Shown: piece by piece, positions 1 to 7,792 of the stretch
Layout: every line of letters starts with the position of its first letter
How positions within the stretch are numbered: position 1 is the first letter of the stretch
DNA from: Halomonadaceae bacterium T82-2
Lineage (GTDB): Bacteria; Pseudomonadota; Gammaproteobacteria; Pseudomonadales; Halomonadaceae
Length of the DNA: 64,000 bases
Direction of reading: 5' to 3'
NCBI GenBank assembly: GCA_001577635.1
Contig: LSBP01000001.1
Coordinates: 124,001 to 188,000 of the forward strand
Translations under genes and position numbers: made by a program
The notes under the pieces: model-generated
Database searches by the model: none
Told to the model about the DNA's origin: nothing
What the model saw: the letters and a program-made list of their open reading frames with translations, nothing else

Positions 1-525
1 GCGGAACGCCTGGAATGCCGGCATCTCGACCTCGATGCCGGCGGCCTGCAGCAGGTTGCCGAGCAGGCGCAGGGCCCGGGCATCGGGAGGCGTTTCGCCG
101 GGCAGCAGGATCAGCCAGCGCCCCTCCAGCGCCGCCACCTGCAGGGCGAAGCGCAGCGCCTCCTGAGGCGCCTCAGGCGTCGGAGCGGCGTCCGCCTGCG
201 TGGCAGCGGGGGCGGCTTGCGGTGTCTCGGGCTCGGCGGGCTCATCGTCAGGGCCCAGCAGGGCCCGGGCCCGCCGGGCGTGCGTGCGCGGCGCCACCGG
301 GGCTTCGTCGCTCGCCACCGCCAGGCGTGGCTCGGACGCGGCCTCGTCGAGCAGGGCGTGCAGGCGTTGCGCCGGCGGACGCGCCGGTTCGCGCGACGGC
401 TCCGGCCAGTCGCAGGCCTGGCTCTCGCGGGCATTGGGCAGGCGATAGCGGCCGACCCAGGCGGTCAGCCCCATGGCCTCCAGATACTGCGAGCGCTGCG
501 GCTCGCCGAGCGGCTCAGCGACCAC
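1..525 (-). CDS. HolD-like protein (DNA polymerase III psi subunit candidate), partial
   Basis: The gene runs off the left edge, so its C-terminus is missing. The N-terminal part reads RSQYLEAMGLTAWVGRYRLP, the pattern of the Pseudomonas protein encoded next to rimI that has been assigned as the psi subunit of the clamp loader. An Ala/Pro/Glu-rich linker follows, then a hydrophobic segment with GRWLILLPGE. The start is placed at GTG 525, five bases after a GAGG Shine-Dalgarno, giving an 11-base overlap with the bolA stop. An in-frame ATG at 573 would overlap bolA by 59 bases. Psi links the clamp loader to chi and SSB. The identity is by resemblance only, because the conserved C-terminal half is cut off. 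Confidence 0.5.
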   Translation of the reverse strand, partial: MVAEPLGEPQRSQYLEAMGLTAWVGRYRLPNARESQACDWPEPSREPARPPAQRLHALLDEAASEPRLAVASDEAPVAPRTHARRARALLGPDDEPAEPETPQAAPAATQADAAPTPEAPQEALRFALQVAALEGRWLILLPGETPPDARALRLLGNLLQAAGIEVEMPAFQAFR

Positions 526-826
526 CGCCGCCTCGGCAGTTGGGCGAGTCGGGGCGCTGGCTGCCGCGGGCATCCCACTCGGCCGGGGTGTAGAGGTGCA
601 GCGCCAGGGCATGGACCGGCCCGGACAGCTCCTCGGCCAGCAGCGCATAGATCTGCTGGTGGCGTTTGACCGGCATCAGCCCCTCGAAGCGCGTCGACAC
701 CAGCGTCACCTTGAAGTGCGTCTCGGAGTTCGGCGGCACGTGATGCTTGTGACTTTCGTTCTCCACACTCAGATGCACGGGCTCGAGGGTGTGCAGCTTC
801 TCTTCGATGCGTGCCTGAACACTCAT
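515..826 (-). CDS. bolA: BolA family protein
   Basis: The product is 103 residues, the usual BolA length. It has the family core: an N-terminal helix with SVQARIEEKL, the SHKHHVP segment carrying the conserved His, then FEGLMPVKRHQQIYALLAEEL and HALALHLYTPAEW. BolA proteins are small stress-associated proteins that work with monothiol glutaredoxins in Fe-S handling and also influence morphology. The start ATG at 826 follows a strong AGGAGGAG ribosome-binding site; a longer frame reaching 901 has no such site. The stop overlaps the start of the downstream HolD-like gene, so the two are probably translationally coupled. Confidence 0.9.
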   Translation of the reverse strand: MSVQARIEEKLHTLEPVHLSVENESHKHHVPPNSETHFKVTLVSTRFEGLMPVKRHQQIYALLAEELSGPVHALALHLYTPAEWDARGSQRPDSPNCRGGGGR

Positions 827-890
827 GACCACTCCTCCTGGCAAGAATACAGCCATTGTAACGTCTGGCGGCGACCCGCGATAAGCCGGG

Positions 891-2333
891 TCACCGAGCA
901 TGGCGGGCCAACGGTATCCGCCGCAGGCTCAAGGCCAGGGCCAGGCTCACGGTGACGACACCGAGCCACAGCGCCAGCGTCAGCGAGCCGATCGGCGACT
1001 CGGGTGCGCCGAGCGACAGCGCCAGGACCAGCCCCACCAGCGCGGTGCCCACCGCCTGGCCGAAGGTGCGTACCGACGCCATCACCCCGGAGGCATTGGC
1101 ACTGTAGGCCATCGGCACGCCCCCCAGCAGCTCGCGGTTGTTGGGCGCCTGGAAGATACCGTAGCCGATGCCGCACAGCGCGACCCGCCAGATGATATGA
1201 CCGAGGGTGGTGTCATCGCCCAGCAGCGCCAGCGACAGCATACCCGCCAGAAACAGCGCCAGCCCCAGCGACGAGATCACCGCCGGATTGAAGCGGTCCG
1301 CCAGGCGGCCGGCAAAGGGGCCGGTGACCATCAGCGCCAGCGGCCAGGGCGTGAACAGCATCGCCGATTCGAGGGGACTGCGCCCCATGACGCTCTGGAA
1401 CAAAAACGGCAGACCGACGAAGGCCGCCCCCTGGGCGATGAAGGCACACATCGAGATCGTCGCCGCGTAACTGAAACGGGCCTCGTGGAACATCGCCAGT
1501 GGCACCAGCGGGGTCGCCGCCCGACGCTGGCGCCGGATGAAGCCCGCCAGGCAGGCCAGGCTCACCACCAGCGGCACCAGGGCGATCAGGCGCATCCCGC
1601 CGTGCCCCAGCTGGTCGAGCGCCAGAACGAAGGTGGAGACCATGCCGGCGGAGAGCAGCGCTCCCGGCCAGTCGAAGCGCCCCGCCTCGGGCGCCTCGCG
1701 GGGCAGCGCCCTGAGCGCCAGCAGCAAGGCGGCAATGCCGATCGGCACGTTGATGGCGAACAGCCAGGGCCAGCTGGCCAGATAGAGGATGCCGCCGCCC
1801 AGCGACGGGCCGAAGGCGATGCCGAAGGCCACCACCAGCGCACCGATACCGATCGCCGAGCCCAGCAGCCGCGGTGGGAAGATCACCCGGTACATCGACG
1901 GACCGATGGACAGCATCGCCGCTGCGCCCAGCCCCTGGACGACCCGCGCCCCCACCAGCCAGGCAAAGCTCGGCGCCAGCGCACAGGCCAGCGAGGCCAC
2001 GGTGAACACCGCAAGGCCGCCGATGTAGAGGCGATGCCGCCCCAGCAGGCGGCTCAGTGCCGCGAAGGCCAGCAGCGACGAGGCACTGACCAGCTGGTAG
2101 ACATTGGTGATCCACACCGCCCGGGATTCGCTGACATCCAGCTCTTGGGCCAGGGTCGGCAGGGCGATGTTGACGATGCCGCCATCGAACACCGCCATCA
2201 GCGTACCCATCACCAGCACCAGCAGCGCCCAGCGCCGTTGCGGGCCGGGCAGGCCGGTGTCGCCGGGTCGGGTCTCGAACAGGCGACGCGTCAGCACGCC
2301 GAAAACGTCCGGCGGCCGCGGCAGGAACGGCAA
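891..2333 (-). CDS. MFS transporter, DHA2 (EmrB/QacA-type) family
   Basis: This 480-residue membrane protein has about 14 hydrophobic segments, the DHA2 layout. The first is WALLVLVMGTLMAVFDGGIV followed by NIALPTLAQ, the usual D-x-x-I-V-N-x-ALP motif of proton-driven multidrug exporters. The conserved LGRHRLYIGG loop 2-3 motif follows, and near the C-terminus GYGIFQAPNNRELL and SGVMASVRTFGQAVG. The substrate cannot be predicted. The start is uncertain: the longest frame begins with TTG at 2333 without a clear Shine-Dalgarno, and GTG at 2297 is possible. It lies 30 bases downstream of the acidic hypothetical gene and may be cotranscribed with it. Confidence 0.85.
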   Translation of the reverse strand: MPFLPRPPDVFGVLTRRLFETRPGDTGLPGPQRRWALLVLVMGTLMAVFDGGIVNIALPTLAQELDVSESRAVWITNVYQLVSASSLLAFAALSRLLGRHRLYIGGLAVFTVASLACALAPSFAWLVGARVVQGLGAAAMLSIGPSMYRVIFPPRLLGSAIGIGALVVAFGIAFGPSLGGGILYLASWPWLFAINVPIGIAALLLALRALPREAPEAGRFDWPGALLSAGMVSTFVLALDQLGHGGMRLIALVPLVVSLACLAGFIRRQRRAATPLVPLAMFHEARFSYAATISMCAFIAQGAAFVGLPFLFQSVMGRSPLESAMLFTPWPLALMVTGPFAGRLADRFNPAVISSLGLALFLAGMLSLALLGDDTTLGHIIWRVALCGIGYGIFQAPNNRELLGGVPMAYSANASGVMASVRTFGQAVGTALVGLVLALSLGAPESPIGSLTLALWLGVVTVSLALALSLRRIPLARHAR

Positions 2334-2363
2334 TCAGGGCAAGGCGAAGGCGGCACCGCGTGG

Positions 2364-2750
2364 TCAGTCCTCGTCGGCGTCCATCAGCAGGTCGTCGTCG
2401 ATGTCCGCGATCTCGATGGGCTCATCGTTCTCGAGGTCCAGGGCAAGATAGCTGTGCTCGACGACGAGGAAGCGCTCGAACAGCGCCCAGTCCAGGGATT
2501 CCGGCCACTGCCGGGTGTCCTCCTCCCAGGCGCGCAGCTCGTTCTCGAGGATGTCCAGATACCGCTCGCGGACATAGGCCTGCAACGCTTCCGGCGTATC
2601 CATCTCGGGGATCAGGTACACCGTGCTCTCGCTGTCGACGTCACCCAGCGTCAGGTCGTCGTCCCCCATCACGGGCTCGAGCGAGTTGACCCAGTCGACG
2701 AACGCCTGGGTGGGCTTGACGCTCAGGGCGGAGCGGTTGAGCAGTTTCAT
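2364..2750 (-). CDS. Conserved acidic hypothetical protein
   Basis: The product is 128 residues and strongly acidic, ending in a run of Asp/Glu (DIDDDLLMDADED). No signal peptide or membrane segment is visible. The start MKLLNRSALSVKPTQAFVDW and the IPEMDTPEALQAYV segment look like a small cytosolic domain conserved in related gammaproteobacteria, but I cannot assign a function. It sits 108 bases downstream of lysS on the same strand and may be the distal part of the prfB-lysS transcription unit. Coding is supported by the codon bias and by a start preceded by a GAGGAGAATCCCG Shine-Dalgarno region. Confidence 0.75.
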   Translation of the reverse strand: MKLLNRSALSVKPTQAFVDWVNSLEPVMGDDDLTLGDVDSESTVYLIPEMDTPEALQAYVRERYLDILENELRAWEEDTRQWPESLDWALFERFLVVEHSYLALDLENDEPIEIADIDDDLLMDADED

Positions 2751-2858
2751 CGGGATTCTCCTCGCAGACGGGGCGCGACGCCGAAACGCCGCCCGCCATT
2801 ATGGGCGCTTGGCGCGCCCCTTACCAATGTTTCCCGATCCCGCCGCCGCGCAGTACCG

Positions 2859-4409
2859 TCAGTCGGCGGCCGGGCGCATCGCCGGGAACAGCAGCACATC
2901 GCGGATGGAAGCGCTGTCGGTCAGCAGCATCACCAGCCGGTCGATGCCGATGCCCTCGCCCGCAGTGGGCGGCAGGCCGTGCTCGAGGGCGCGGATGTAG
3001 TCGGCATCGTAGTACATCGCCTCGTCGTCGCCGGCCTCCTTCTCGGCCACCTGGGCGGCGAAGCGCTCGGCCTGATCCTCGGCGTCGTTGAGCTCCGAGA
3101 AGCCGTTGGCGATCTCGCGGCCGCCGACGAAGAACTCGAAGCGGTCGGTGACGAAGGGATCCGAGTCCTTGCGCCGCGCCAGCGGGCTGACCTCGGTCGG
3201 ATAGTCGGTGATGAAGGTCGGCTGCTGGAGACGGTGCTCGACGGTCTTCTCGAAGATCTCGATCTGCACCTTGCCCAGCCCCCAGCCGTCCTTGACGTCG
3301 ATGTCCAGGCGCTCGGCGATCTGGCGGGCGGCGGACGCGTCGGCCAGCGCCTCGGCACGGATCTCCGGGTTGTACTCGAGGATGGCGTCGAACACGCTCA
3401 ACCGGCGCAGCGGCTGGCCGAAGTCGTACTCGAAGGTCTCCAGCACCTCGCCGTCGGCGTCACGCACGGTGTTGGTCACCGTGGTGGTGCCCAGCACGGA
3501 ACGCGTCACCTCGCGCAGCATGGCCTCGGTGAGGTCCATCAGGTCGTGATAGTCGGCATAGGCCTGGTAGAACTCGATCATGGTGAACTCGGGGTTGTGG
3601 CGCGTCGACAGCCCCTCGTTGCGGAAATTGCGGTTGATCTCGAAGACCCGCTCGAAGCCGCCCACCACCAGCCGCTTGAGATACAGCTCCGGGGCGATGC
3701 GCAGGTACATGTCGAGGTCCAGCGCGTTGTGATGGGTGATGAACGGCCGGGCCGTGGCGCCGCCGGGGATCGGCTGCAGCATCGGCGTCTCGACCTCCAT
3801 GAAGCCGTGGTCCTCGAAGAAGCGGCGCATGGCGCTGATCACCCGGGCCCGGGTCTCGAACACCCGCCGCGAGTCGGCGTTCATGATCAGATCGACGTAA
3901 CGCTGGCGATAGCGGGCTTCCATGTCGGTCAGGCCGTGGAACTTGTCCGGCAGCGGGCGCAGGCTCTTGGTCAGCAGTTGCGCCTCGTCCATCTTGACGT
4001 ACAGGTCGCCCTTGCCGGACTTGTGCACCGGACCGCGGCCGGCGACGATGTCGCCGATGTCCCAGCCCTTGATGTCCTCGAGGGTCGCGGCCGGCAGGCC
4101 CTTCTTGTCGACGTAGAGCTGGATCTGGCCGGAGGCGTCCTGAATGACCACGAAGGGCCCGCGCTTGCGCATGATGCGCCCGGCCACCGCGGCCTGGCGG
4201 TCCAGCGCCTCGAGCGCCTCCTTGTCCTTGTCGCCCAGCTCGGCCTGCAGCGCCGCGGCGGTGCTGTCGCGGCGGAAGTCGTTGGGAAAGACGCTCGTGC
4301 CGTGCGCGGCGGCCTGCTCGCGCCGCGCCGCCAGCTTGGCACGACGCTCCGCGATCAGACGGTTCTCGTCCTGGCCCTCGACGGCCGCTTGGTTGTCCTG
4401 GTTCGCCAT
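2859..4409 (-). CDS. lysS: Lysyl-tRNA synthetase, class II
   Basis: LysS charges tRNA-Lys with lysine in the cytoplasm. The 516-residue length fits class II LysRS (about 500). An N-terminal charged extension is followed by an OB-fold anticodon-binding domain (around residues 70-185, with [18 protein letters not shown]). The catalytic core carries class II motif 2 ([20 protein letters not shown]) and motif 3 ([16 protein letters not shown]). It lies downstream of prfB, an order seen in many proteobacteria. The 185-base spacer between them holds a structured repeat. No promoter of its own is obvious, so readthrough from prfB is likely. Confidence 0.97.
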   Translation of the reverse strand: MANQDNQAAVEGQDENRLIAERRAKLAARREQAAAHGTSVFPNDFRRDSTAAALQAELGDKDKEALEALDRQAAVAGRIMRKRGPFVVIQDASGQIQLYVDKKGLPAATLEDIKGWDIGDIVAGRGPVHKSGKGDLYVKMDEAQLLTKSLRPLPDKFHGLTDMEARYRQRYVDLIMNADSRRVFETRARVISAMRRFFEDHGFMEVETPMLQPIPGGATARPFITHHNALDLDMYLRIAPELYLKRLVVGGFERVFEINRNFRNEGLSTRHNPEFTMIEFYQAYADYHDLMDLTEAMLREVTRSVLGTTTVTNTVRDADGEVLETFEYDFGQPLRRLSVFDAILEYNPEIRAEALADASAARQIAERLDIDVKDGWGLGKVQIEIFEKTVEHRLQQPTFITDYPTEVSPLARRKDSDPFVTDRFEFFVGGREIANGFSELNDAEDQAERFAAQVAEKEAGDDEAMYYDADYIRALEHGLPPTAGEGIGIDRLVMLLTDSASIRDVLLFPAMRPAAD

Positions 4410-4485
4410 GGTTCTGCCTGTCTATGGAAGGTCGCTATCGATTGTGGCGCGATGAAGGTGCCACCCAGGTCGAGACGCGTCATGA

Positions 4486-4584
4486 GCGACGACGAGGCAA
4501 GACGCGGCGGTGCGAATCAGCGCAGTGGACGCGGTTGTCCATGAGCATGATGAGCAGCGCCGCAACACCGCCTCGTCGAGCGCA
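4486..4584. repeat. Dyad-symmetric intra-operon element, copy 1
   Basis: The spacer between prfB and lysS holds a structured element. Outer arms CGACGAGGC (4490-4498) and GCCTCGTCG (4570-4578) are perfect 9-base inverted repeats. A central hairpin TGGAC (4526-4530) / GTCCA (4537-4541) is followed by ATGAGCA. The same plan, with related but diverged sequence, recurs in the hom-thrC spacer at about 14354-14450, in the same orientation relative to the flanking genes. It could be a palindromic repeat of the REP/MITE kind or a structured RNA segment; which one cannot be decided here. Confidence 0.6.
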
Positions 4585-4594
4585 ATAGCGTCGC

Positions 4595-5693
4595 TCAAAG
4601 GCCTTGTTTGAGGCTGGCCACGATGAACTGATCCAGATCCCCATCCAGCACCTTCTCGCAGTTGCTGGACTGCACGCCGGTGCGCAGATCCTTGATGCGC
4701 TGGTCGTCCAGCACGTAGGAGCGGATCTGGCTGCCCCAGCCGATATCGGCCTTGGATTCCTCGGCCGCCTGCTTGGCGGCGTTGCGCTTCTCCATCTCGT
4801 GTTCCCACAGCTTCGCCTTGAGCTGCTTCATGGCGAAGTCACGGTTGGCGTGCTGGCTGCGCTGGCTCTGGCAGGCCACCACGATGCCGGTGGGTTCGTG
4901 AGTGATGCGCACCGCCGAATCGGTGGTGTTGACGTGCTGACCGCCGGCGCCGCTGGAGCGATAGGTGTCGACGCGCAGGTCGGCCGGGTTGATCTCGATC
5001 TCGAAGCTGTCGTCCACCTCCGGCGACAGGAACACCGAGGCGAAGGAGGTGTGGCGACGGCCGCCGGAGTCGAACGGGCTCTTGCGCACCAGACGGTGCA
5101 CGCCGGTCTCGGTGCGCAGCCAGCCGAAGGCGTATTCACCCTGGACATGCACGGAGGCCGACTTGATGCCCGCCACCTCGCCGGCGGAGAGCTCGGTGAT
5201 CTCGGCCTTGAAACCGTGATGCTCGGCCCAGCGCAGGTACATGCGCAGCAGCATGTTGGCCCAGTCCTGGGCCTCGGTGCCGCCGGAGCCGGCCTGGATG
5301 TCGAGATAGGCGTTGTTCTCGTCCATCTCGCCGGAGAACATGCGCCGGAACTCGAGCTTTTCCAGCGCCGTCTCGAGCTGCGCCAGTTCGTTTCTGACCT
5401 CGTCGACGGTGGCGTCGTCTTCCTCCATCACCGCCAGTTCCAGCAGCTCGCGGTTGTCGGCCAGGCCCTGGTCCAGCTGGTCGATGGTGGCGACGATGTT
5501 CTCGAGGGTGGCGCGCTCCTTGCCCAGCTTCTGGGCGTAGTCCGGGTCGTTCCAGATGTCCGGGTTCTCGAGCTCGCGGGTGACTTCCTCTAGCCGATCC
5601 TTCTTTTCGGCATAGTCAAAGATACCCCCTCAGGACGTCTGTCCGTTCGGACAGGTCCTTGATGAGGTGATTGATCGGATTGATCTCTTGCAT
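4595..5693 (-). CDS. prfB: Peptide chain release factor 2 (programmed +1 frameshift)
   Basis: RF2 ends translation at UGA and UAA. The gene needs a +1 frameshift: a 25-codon first frame starts at ATG 5693 ([12 protein letters not shown]) and ends at an in-frame TGA (5618-5616). The slip site there is CTT TGA C, preceded by AGGGGG (5630-5625), the internal Shine-Dalgarno. This matches the E. coli autoregulatory site, where low RF2 allows the shift. The joined product is 365 residues, the same as E. coli. The tripeptide anticodon SPF is at residues 205-207 and the catalytic GGQ at 250-252. lysS follows downstream. Confidence 0.97.
5615..5631 (-). promoter_or_regulatory. prfB programmed frameshift signal
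   Basis: On the minus strand an AGGGGG anti-Shine-Dalgarno match (5630-5625) lies three bases before CTT TGA C (5621-5615). The in-frame TGA is codon 26. This is the classic RF2 autoregulation element: inefficient termination at UGA lets the ribosome slip forward one base and complete the protein. Confidence 0.95.
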
Positions 5694-5773
5694 GGTGATC
5701 CCGTCTTGATGGGCGATGGCGACACCGGACGCCGGCGAGACGACGGCCGGGCGCCGCGTGTCGAAAGGCGCCC

Positions 5774-5802
5774 ATTGTAGCCAAACAGCCCGAGGGCGTC
5801 AT
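5774..5802 (-). promoter_or_regulatory. Probable prfB promoter
   Basis: On the minus strand ATGACG (5802-5797) and TACAAT (5779-5774) are separated by 17 bases, about 80 bases before the prfB start. The -10 box is close to the sigma-70 consensus; the -35 box is moderate. Confidence 0.5.
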
Positions 5803-5815
5803 CCGCATGACGGGC

Positions 5816-5845
5816 GCCGGGCCCGGCCGAACGGCCGAGCCCGGC
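5816..5845 (-). terminator. Hairpin after fadL, likely terminator
   Basis: A 13-base-pair GC stem (5816-5828 with 5833-5845, one G-U pair) closes a four-base loop, 15 bases past the fadL stop. No long T run follows, so termination efficiency is uncertain. Confidence 0.5.
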
Positions 5846-5860
5846 GGGGACGTGAAGGGA

Positions 5861-7132
5861 TCAGAAGCGGTAGGTCAGCTGGCCCCCGATGCCGTGGATC
5901 TTGTTGTGGTAGTCGGCCCGGTAGCGGCCGGCCGTGCGGGAGGCTTCGTCGACCGAGGCGGTCGCCTCGTCGATGTAGGTATAGGCGACGTCGAGAGTCA
6001 GGTCCGGCACCGGCGTCCAGCCCGCGCCCAGCGAGTAGATGGTGCGGTCTCCGGAGGGCACGCGCACGGTACGCACCGCGTCGCGGATCGGCGAGTCATC
6101 GTAGGCGATGCCGGCACGCAGCACCCAGGCCGGCGATACCTGATAGGCGGTCCCCAGCGCATACTGCCAGGCATCATCGTAATCCTGGACTTCGGTACGC
6201 GTGCCCAGCGGGCTGTTGTTCTCGATCACCAGCTGATCGAAGCTGCTCCACTTGACCAGCGCCGCCCCGGCCATCAGCGTCCAGCGGTCGTTGACGTCAT
6301 GTGTCACCGAGAAGTCGATGGTTTCCGGCAGGGTGATGTCCAGCGAGGCATCGTAGGAAGCATCGGGCAGCGTGCTCGTGCCACCGGCATAGACATTGCG
6401 GGTCTTGAGGTCGCCGTCCAGGGTGTAGTCGACGTCGGAGCGATAGGTCACGCCGAGGGTGGTGGAGTCGACCGGCTTGTACATCAGGCCGAAGGTGAAC
6501 CCCCAGGCTTCATCGTCGCCCTGGACATTGACGCTGCCGTCACCGAACGGACCACCGTAAGTGGCTTTTTCCAGCTCACCGTCGATGCGATTGTAGGTCA
6601 CGCCGAAACCGGCCGAGAACTGGTCGTTGAACTTGATCGACAGCGTCGGCTGGACGGTGATCACCTCGACGTCACTGTAATTGCCGAAGTAACGCCCTTC
6701 GAAACTGCTCTCGTAGTCGGTGATCACCCCGAACGGTGCATAGACGCCGAGGCCAAAGTGCAGGTGATCGTTGATCGGCTGGACGAAGTAGCCGAAGGGC
6801 ACCGTCTTGCCCGGCACCATGTCGCCCTCGTTGGTCCCCGGCGTAACGCGGGTACCCAGCGCCGTGGTCCCCGCGGCGTTGTCGATATTGCTGTTGACGT
6901 CGAGGTAGGTCGCCCCCGCGGTGACCTGGGCACGGTCGAGAAACGACATCCCCGCCGGGTTGCCGAAGACGATCGACGCATCGGTGACGTTCGAGGTGCG
7001 CCCGGCAAACGAGGTGCCCTGGGCACTGACGCTCTGCTCGTTCAACTGGAAGCCCCCGGCCGCAGCAGAGGTCGAGATCGCGGCCGAGACAGCGGCGATG
7101 GCGATGGCGAGCTTGTTCCTGTTGTTATGCAT
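5861..7132 (-). CDS. fadL: Outer membrane long-chain fatty acid transporter, FadL family
   Basis: FadL-type beta barrels pass long-chain fatty acids and other hydrophobic compounds across the outer membrane. The 423-residue product starts with a signal peptide (MHNNRNKLAIAIAAVSAAIS, then TSAAAG). The mature N-terminus GGFQLNEQSVSAQGTSFAG is the FadL hatch region, and GNPAGMSFLD is the NPA motif. The protein ends in an aromatic barrel strand (HGIGGQLTYRF). ATG 7132 gives a clean signal peptide; ATG 7144, four codons upstream, is an alternative nearer a GGGGA site. The gene is divergent from the MerR regulator. A palindrome matching the PsrA fatty-acid regulator box lies upstream, suggesting induction by long-chain fatty acids. 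Confidence 0.92.
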   Translation of the reverse strand: MHNNRNKLAIAIAAVSAAISTSAAAGGFQLNEQSVSAQGTSFAGRTSNVTDASIVFGNPAGMSFLDRAQVTAGATYLDVNSNIDNAAGTTALGTRVTPGTNEGDMVPGKTVPFGYFVQPINDHLHFGLGVYAPFGVITDYESSFEGRYFGNYSDVEVITVQPTLSIKFNDQFSAGFGVTYNRIDGELEKATYGGPFGDGSVNVQGDDEAWGFTFGLMYKPVDSTTLGVTYRSDVDYTLDGDLKTRNVYAGGTSTLPDASYDASLDITLPETIDFSVTHDVNDRWTLMAGAALVKWSSFDQLVIENNSPLGTRTEVQDYDDAWQYALGTAYQVSPAWVLRAGIAYDDSPIRDAVRTVRVPSGDRTIYSLGAGWTPVPDLTLDVAYTYIDEATASVDEASRTAGRYRADYHNKIHGIGGQLTYRF

Positions 7133-7239
7133 GATTATCGACATCCTGTTCCCCGAAGGGCTGGCGGTGGATCGGCTTGCCCATACCGGACAATGAGACG
7201 TCTCACCGTTTTGGCTGATCGCCGATATCAAGTCAAGGA

Positions 7240-7253
7240 CAAACGTCCGTTTT
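7240..7253 (-). promoter_or_regulatory. Candidate PsrA box upstream of fadL
   Basis: CAAACGTCCGTTTT fits the published PsrA consensus (G/C)AAAC-N2-4-GTTT(G/C) except for the last base. On the minus strand it sits just before TTGACT, a plausible -35 for fadL. PsrA is a TetR repressor of fatty-acid genes in Pseudomonas. The link to fadL is inference from motif and position. Confidence 0.5.
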
Positions 7254-7303
7254 AATACGCCCTGTGCCTCCCCCATTGGTCGTATTCCGCTGCACACGCT
7301 TCC

Positions 7304-7335
7304 TTGACCATTGTGTTACCCAAAGGTTTTAAGCT
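7304..7335 (+). promoter_or_regulatory. MerR-type promoter and operator of the metal-resistance operon
   Basis: A -35 box TTGACC (7304-7309) is followed by TTAAGC or TAAGCT at a 19-20-base spacing, longer than the 17 bases normal for sigma-70. Inside the spacer, 7307-7327 is a 21-base imperfect dyad with 8 of 10 base pairs matched (half-sites ACC-x-TTG-x-GT and AC-x-CAA-x-GGT). A dyad lodged in an over-long spacer is the hallmark of promoters that MerR-family activators untwist on binding metal. Confidence 0.7.
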
Positions 7336-7363
7336 TTCGGTTACCGTCAGGGAGGAATCAGAC

Positions 7364-7792
7364 ATGAAAGTGGGTGAACTGGCCAAGACGGCGAACGTGA
7401 CCGCGGAAACCGTGCGCCACTACACGCGAGAGGGCTTGCTGAGCCCCGTGCGTGACCCCGACAACGGCTACCAGATCTACGATCAGGCGGATCTCAACCG
7501 CCTGCGCTTCATTCAACGCGCCCGGACCCTGGGCTTCAGCCTGCGGGAAATCGGCGAGATCCTCGATCACGCCGACCACGGCGACTCCCCCTGCCCCATG
7601 GTGCGCGACCTGCTCGCGGCCCGTCTGCCCGAGATCAAGCAGCGCATCATCGAGCTCGAGCGCCTGGCCGAGCGCATGGAAAATGCCCTGGCCAACTGGT
7701 CCGGCATGCCCGACGGTGCCCCCGACGGTCATACCATCTGTCGCTTGATCGAGCACTGGAACCTGCCGCAGGAGACTGAACACCATGAGTGA
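7364..7792 (+). CDS. MerR-family heavy-metal-responsive transcriptional regulator
   Basis: The 142-residue protein has the N-terminal MerR winged helix-turn-helix ([25 protein letters not shown], then NGYQIYD), followed by a dimerisation coiled coil around residues 85-110. Its cysteines are Cys77 (in SPCPMV) and Cys126 (in HTICRL), with His123 nearby. That differs from the paired metal-loop cysteines of CueR and is nearer the ZntR/CadR/PbrR layout, so copper is inferred from the next gene and not from the sensor. GGAGG precedes the ATG at 7364. It overlaps the ATPase gene by eight bases, so it is the first gene of the operon and probably activates its own promoter. Confidence 0.88.
   Translation: MKVGELAKTANVTAETVRHYTREGLLSPVRDPDNGYQIYDQADLNRLRFIQRARTLGFSLREIGEILDHADHGDSPCPMVRDLLAARLPEIKQRIIELERLAERMENALANWSGMPDGAPDGHTICRLIEHWNLPQETEHHE

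Noticed and set aside
900-4544. 1214-codon open frame on the plus strand
   Set aside because: It is antisense to bolA, the MFS gene, lysS and neighbours, which are certain. It is low-complexity Arg/Gln/Gly-rich, typical of frames opposite GC-rich genes.
5616-5618. In-frame stop suggesting a broken prfB
   Set aside because: The TGA is at codon 26 with the AGGGGG and CTTTGAC signals, so it is the programmed frameshift and not a mutation.
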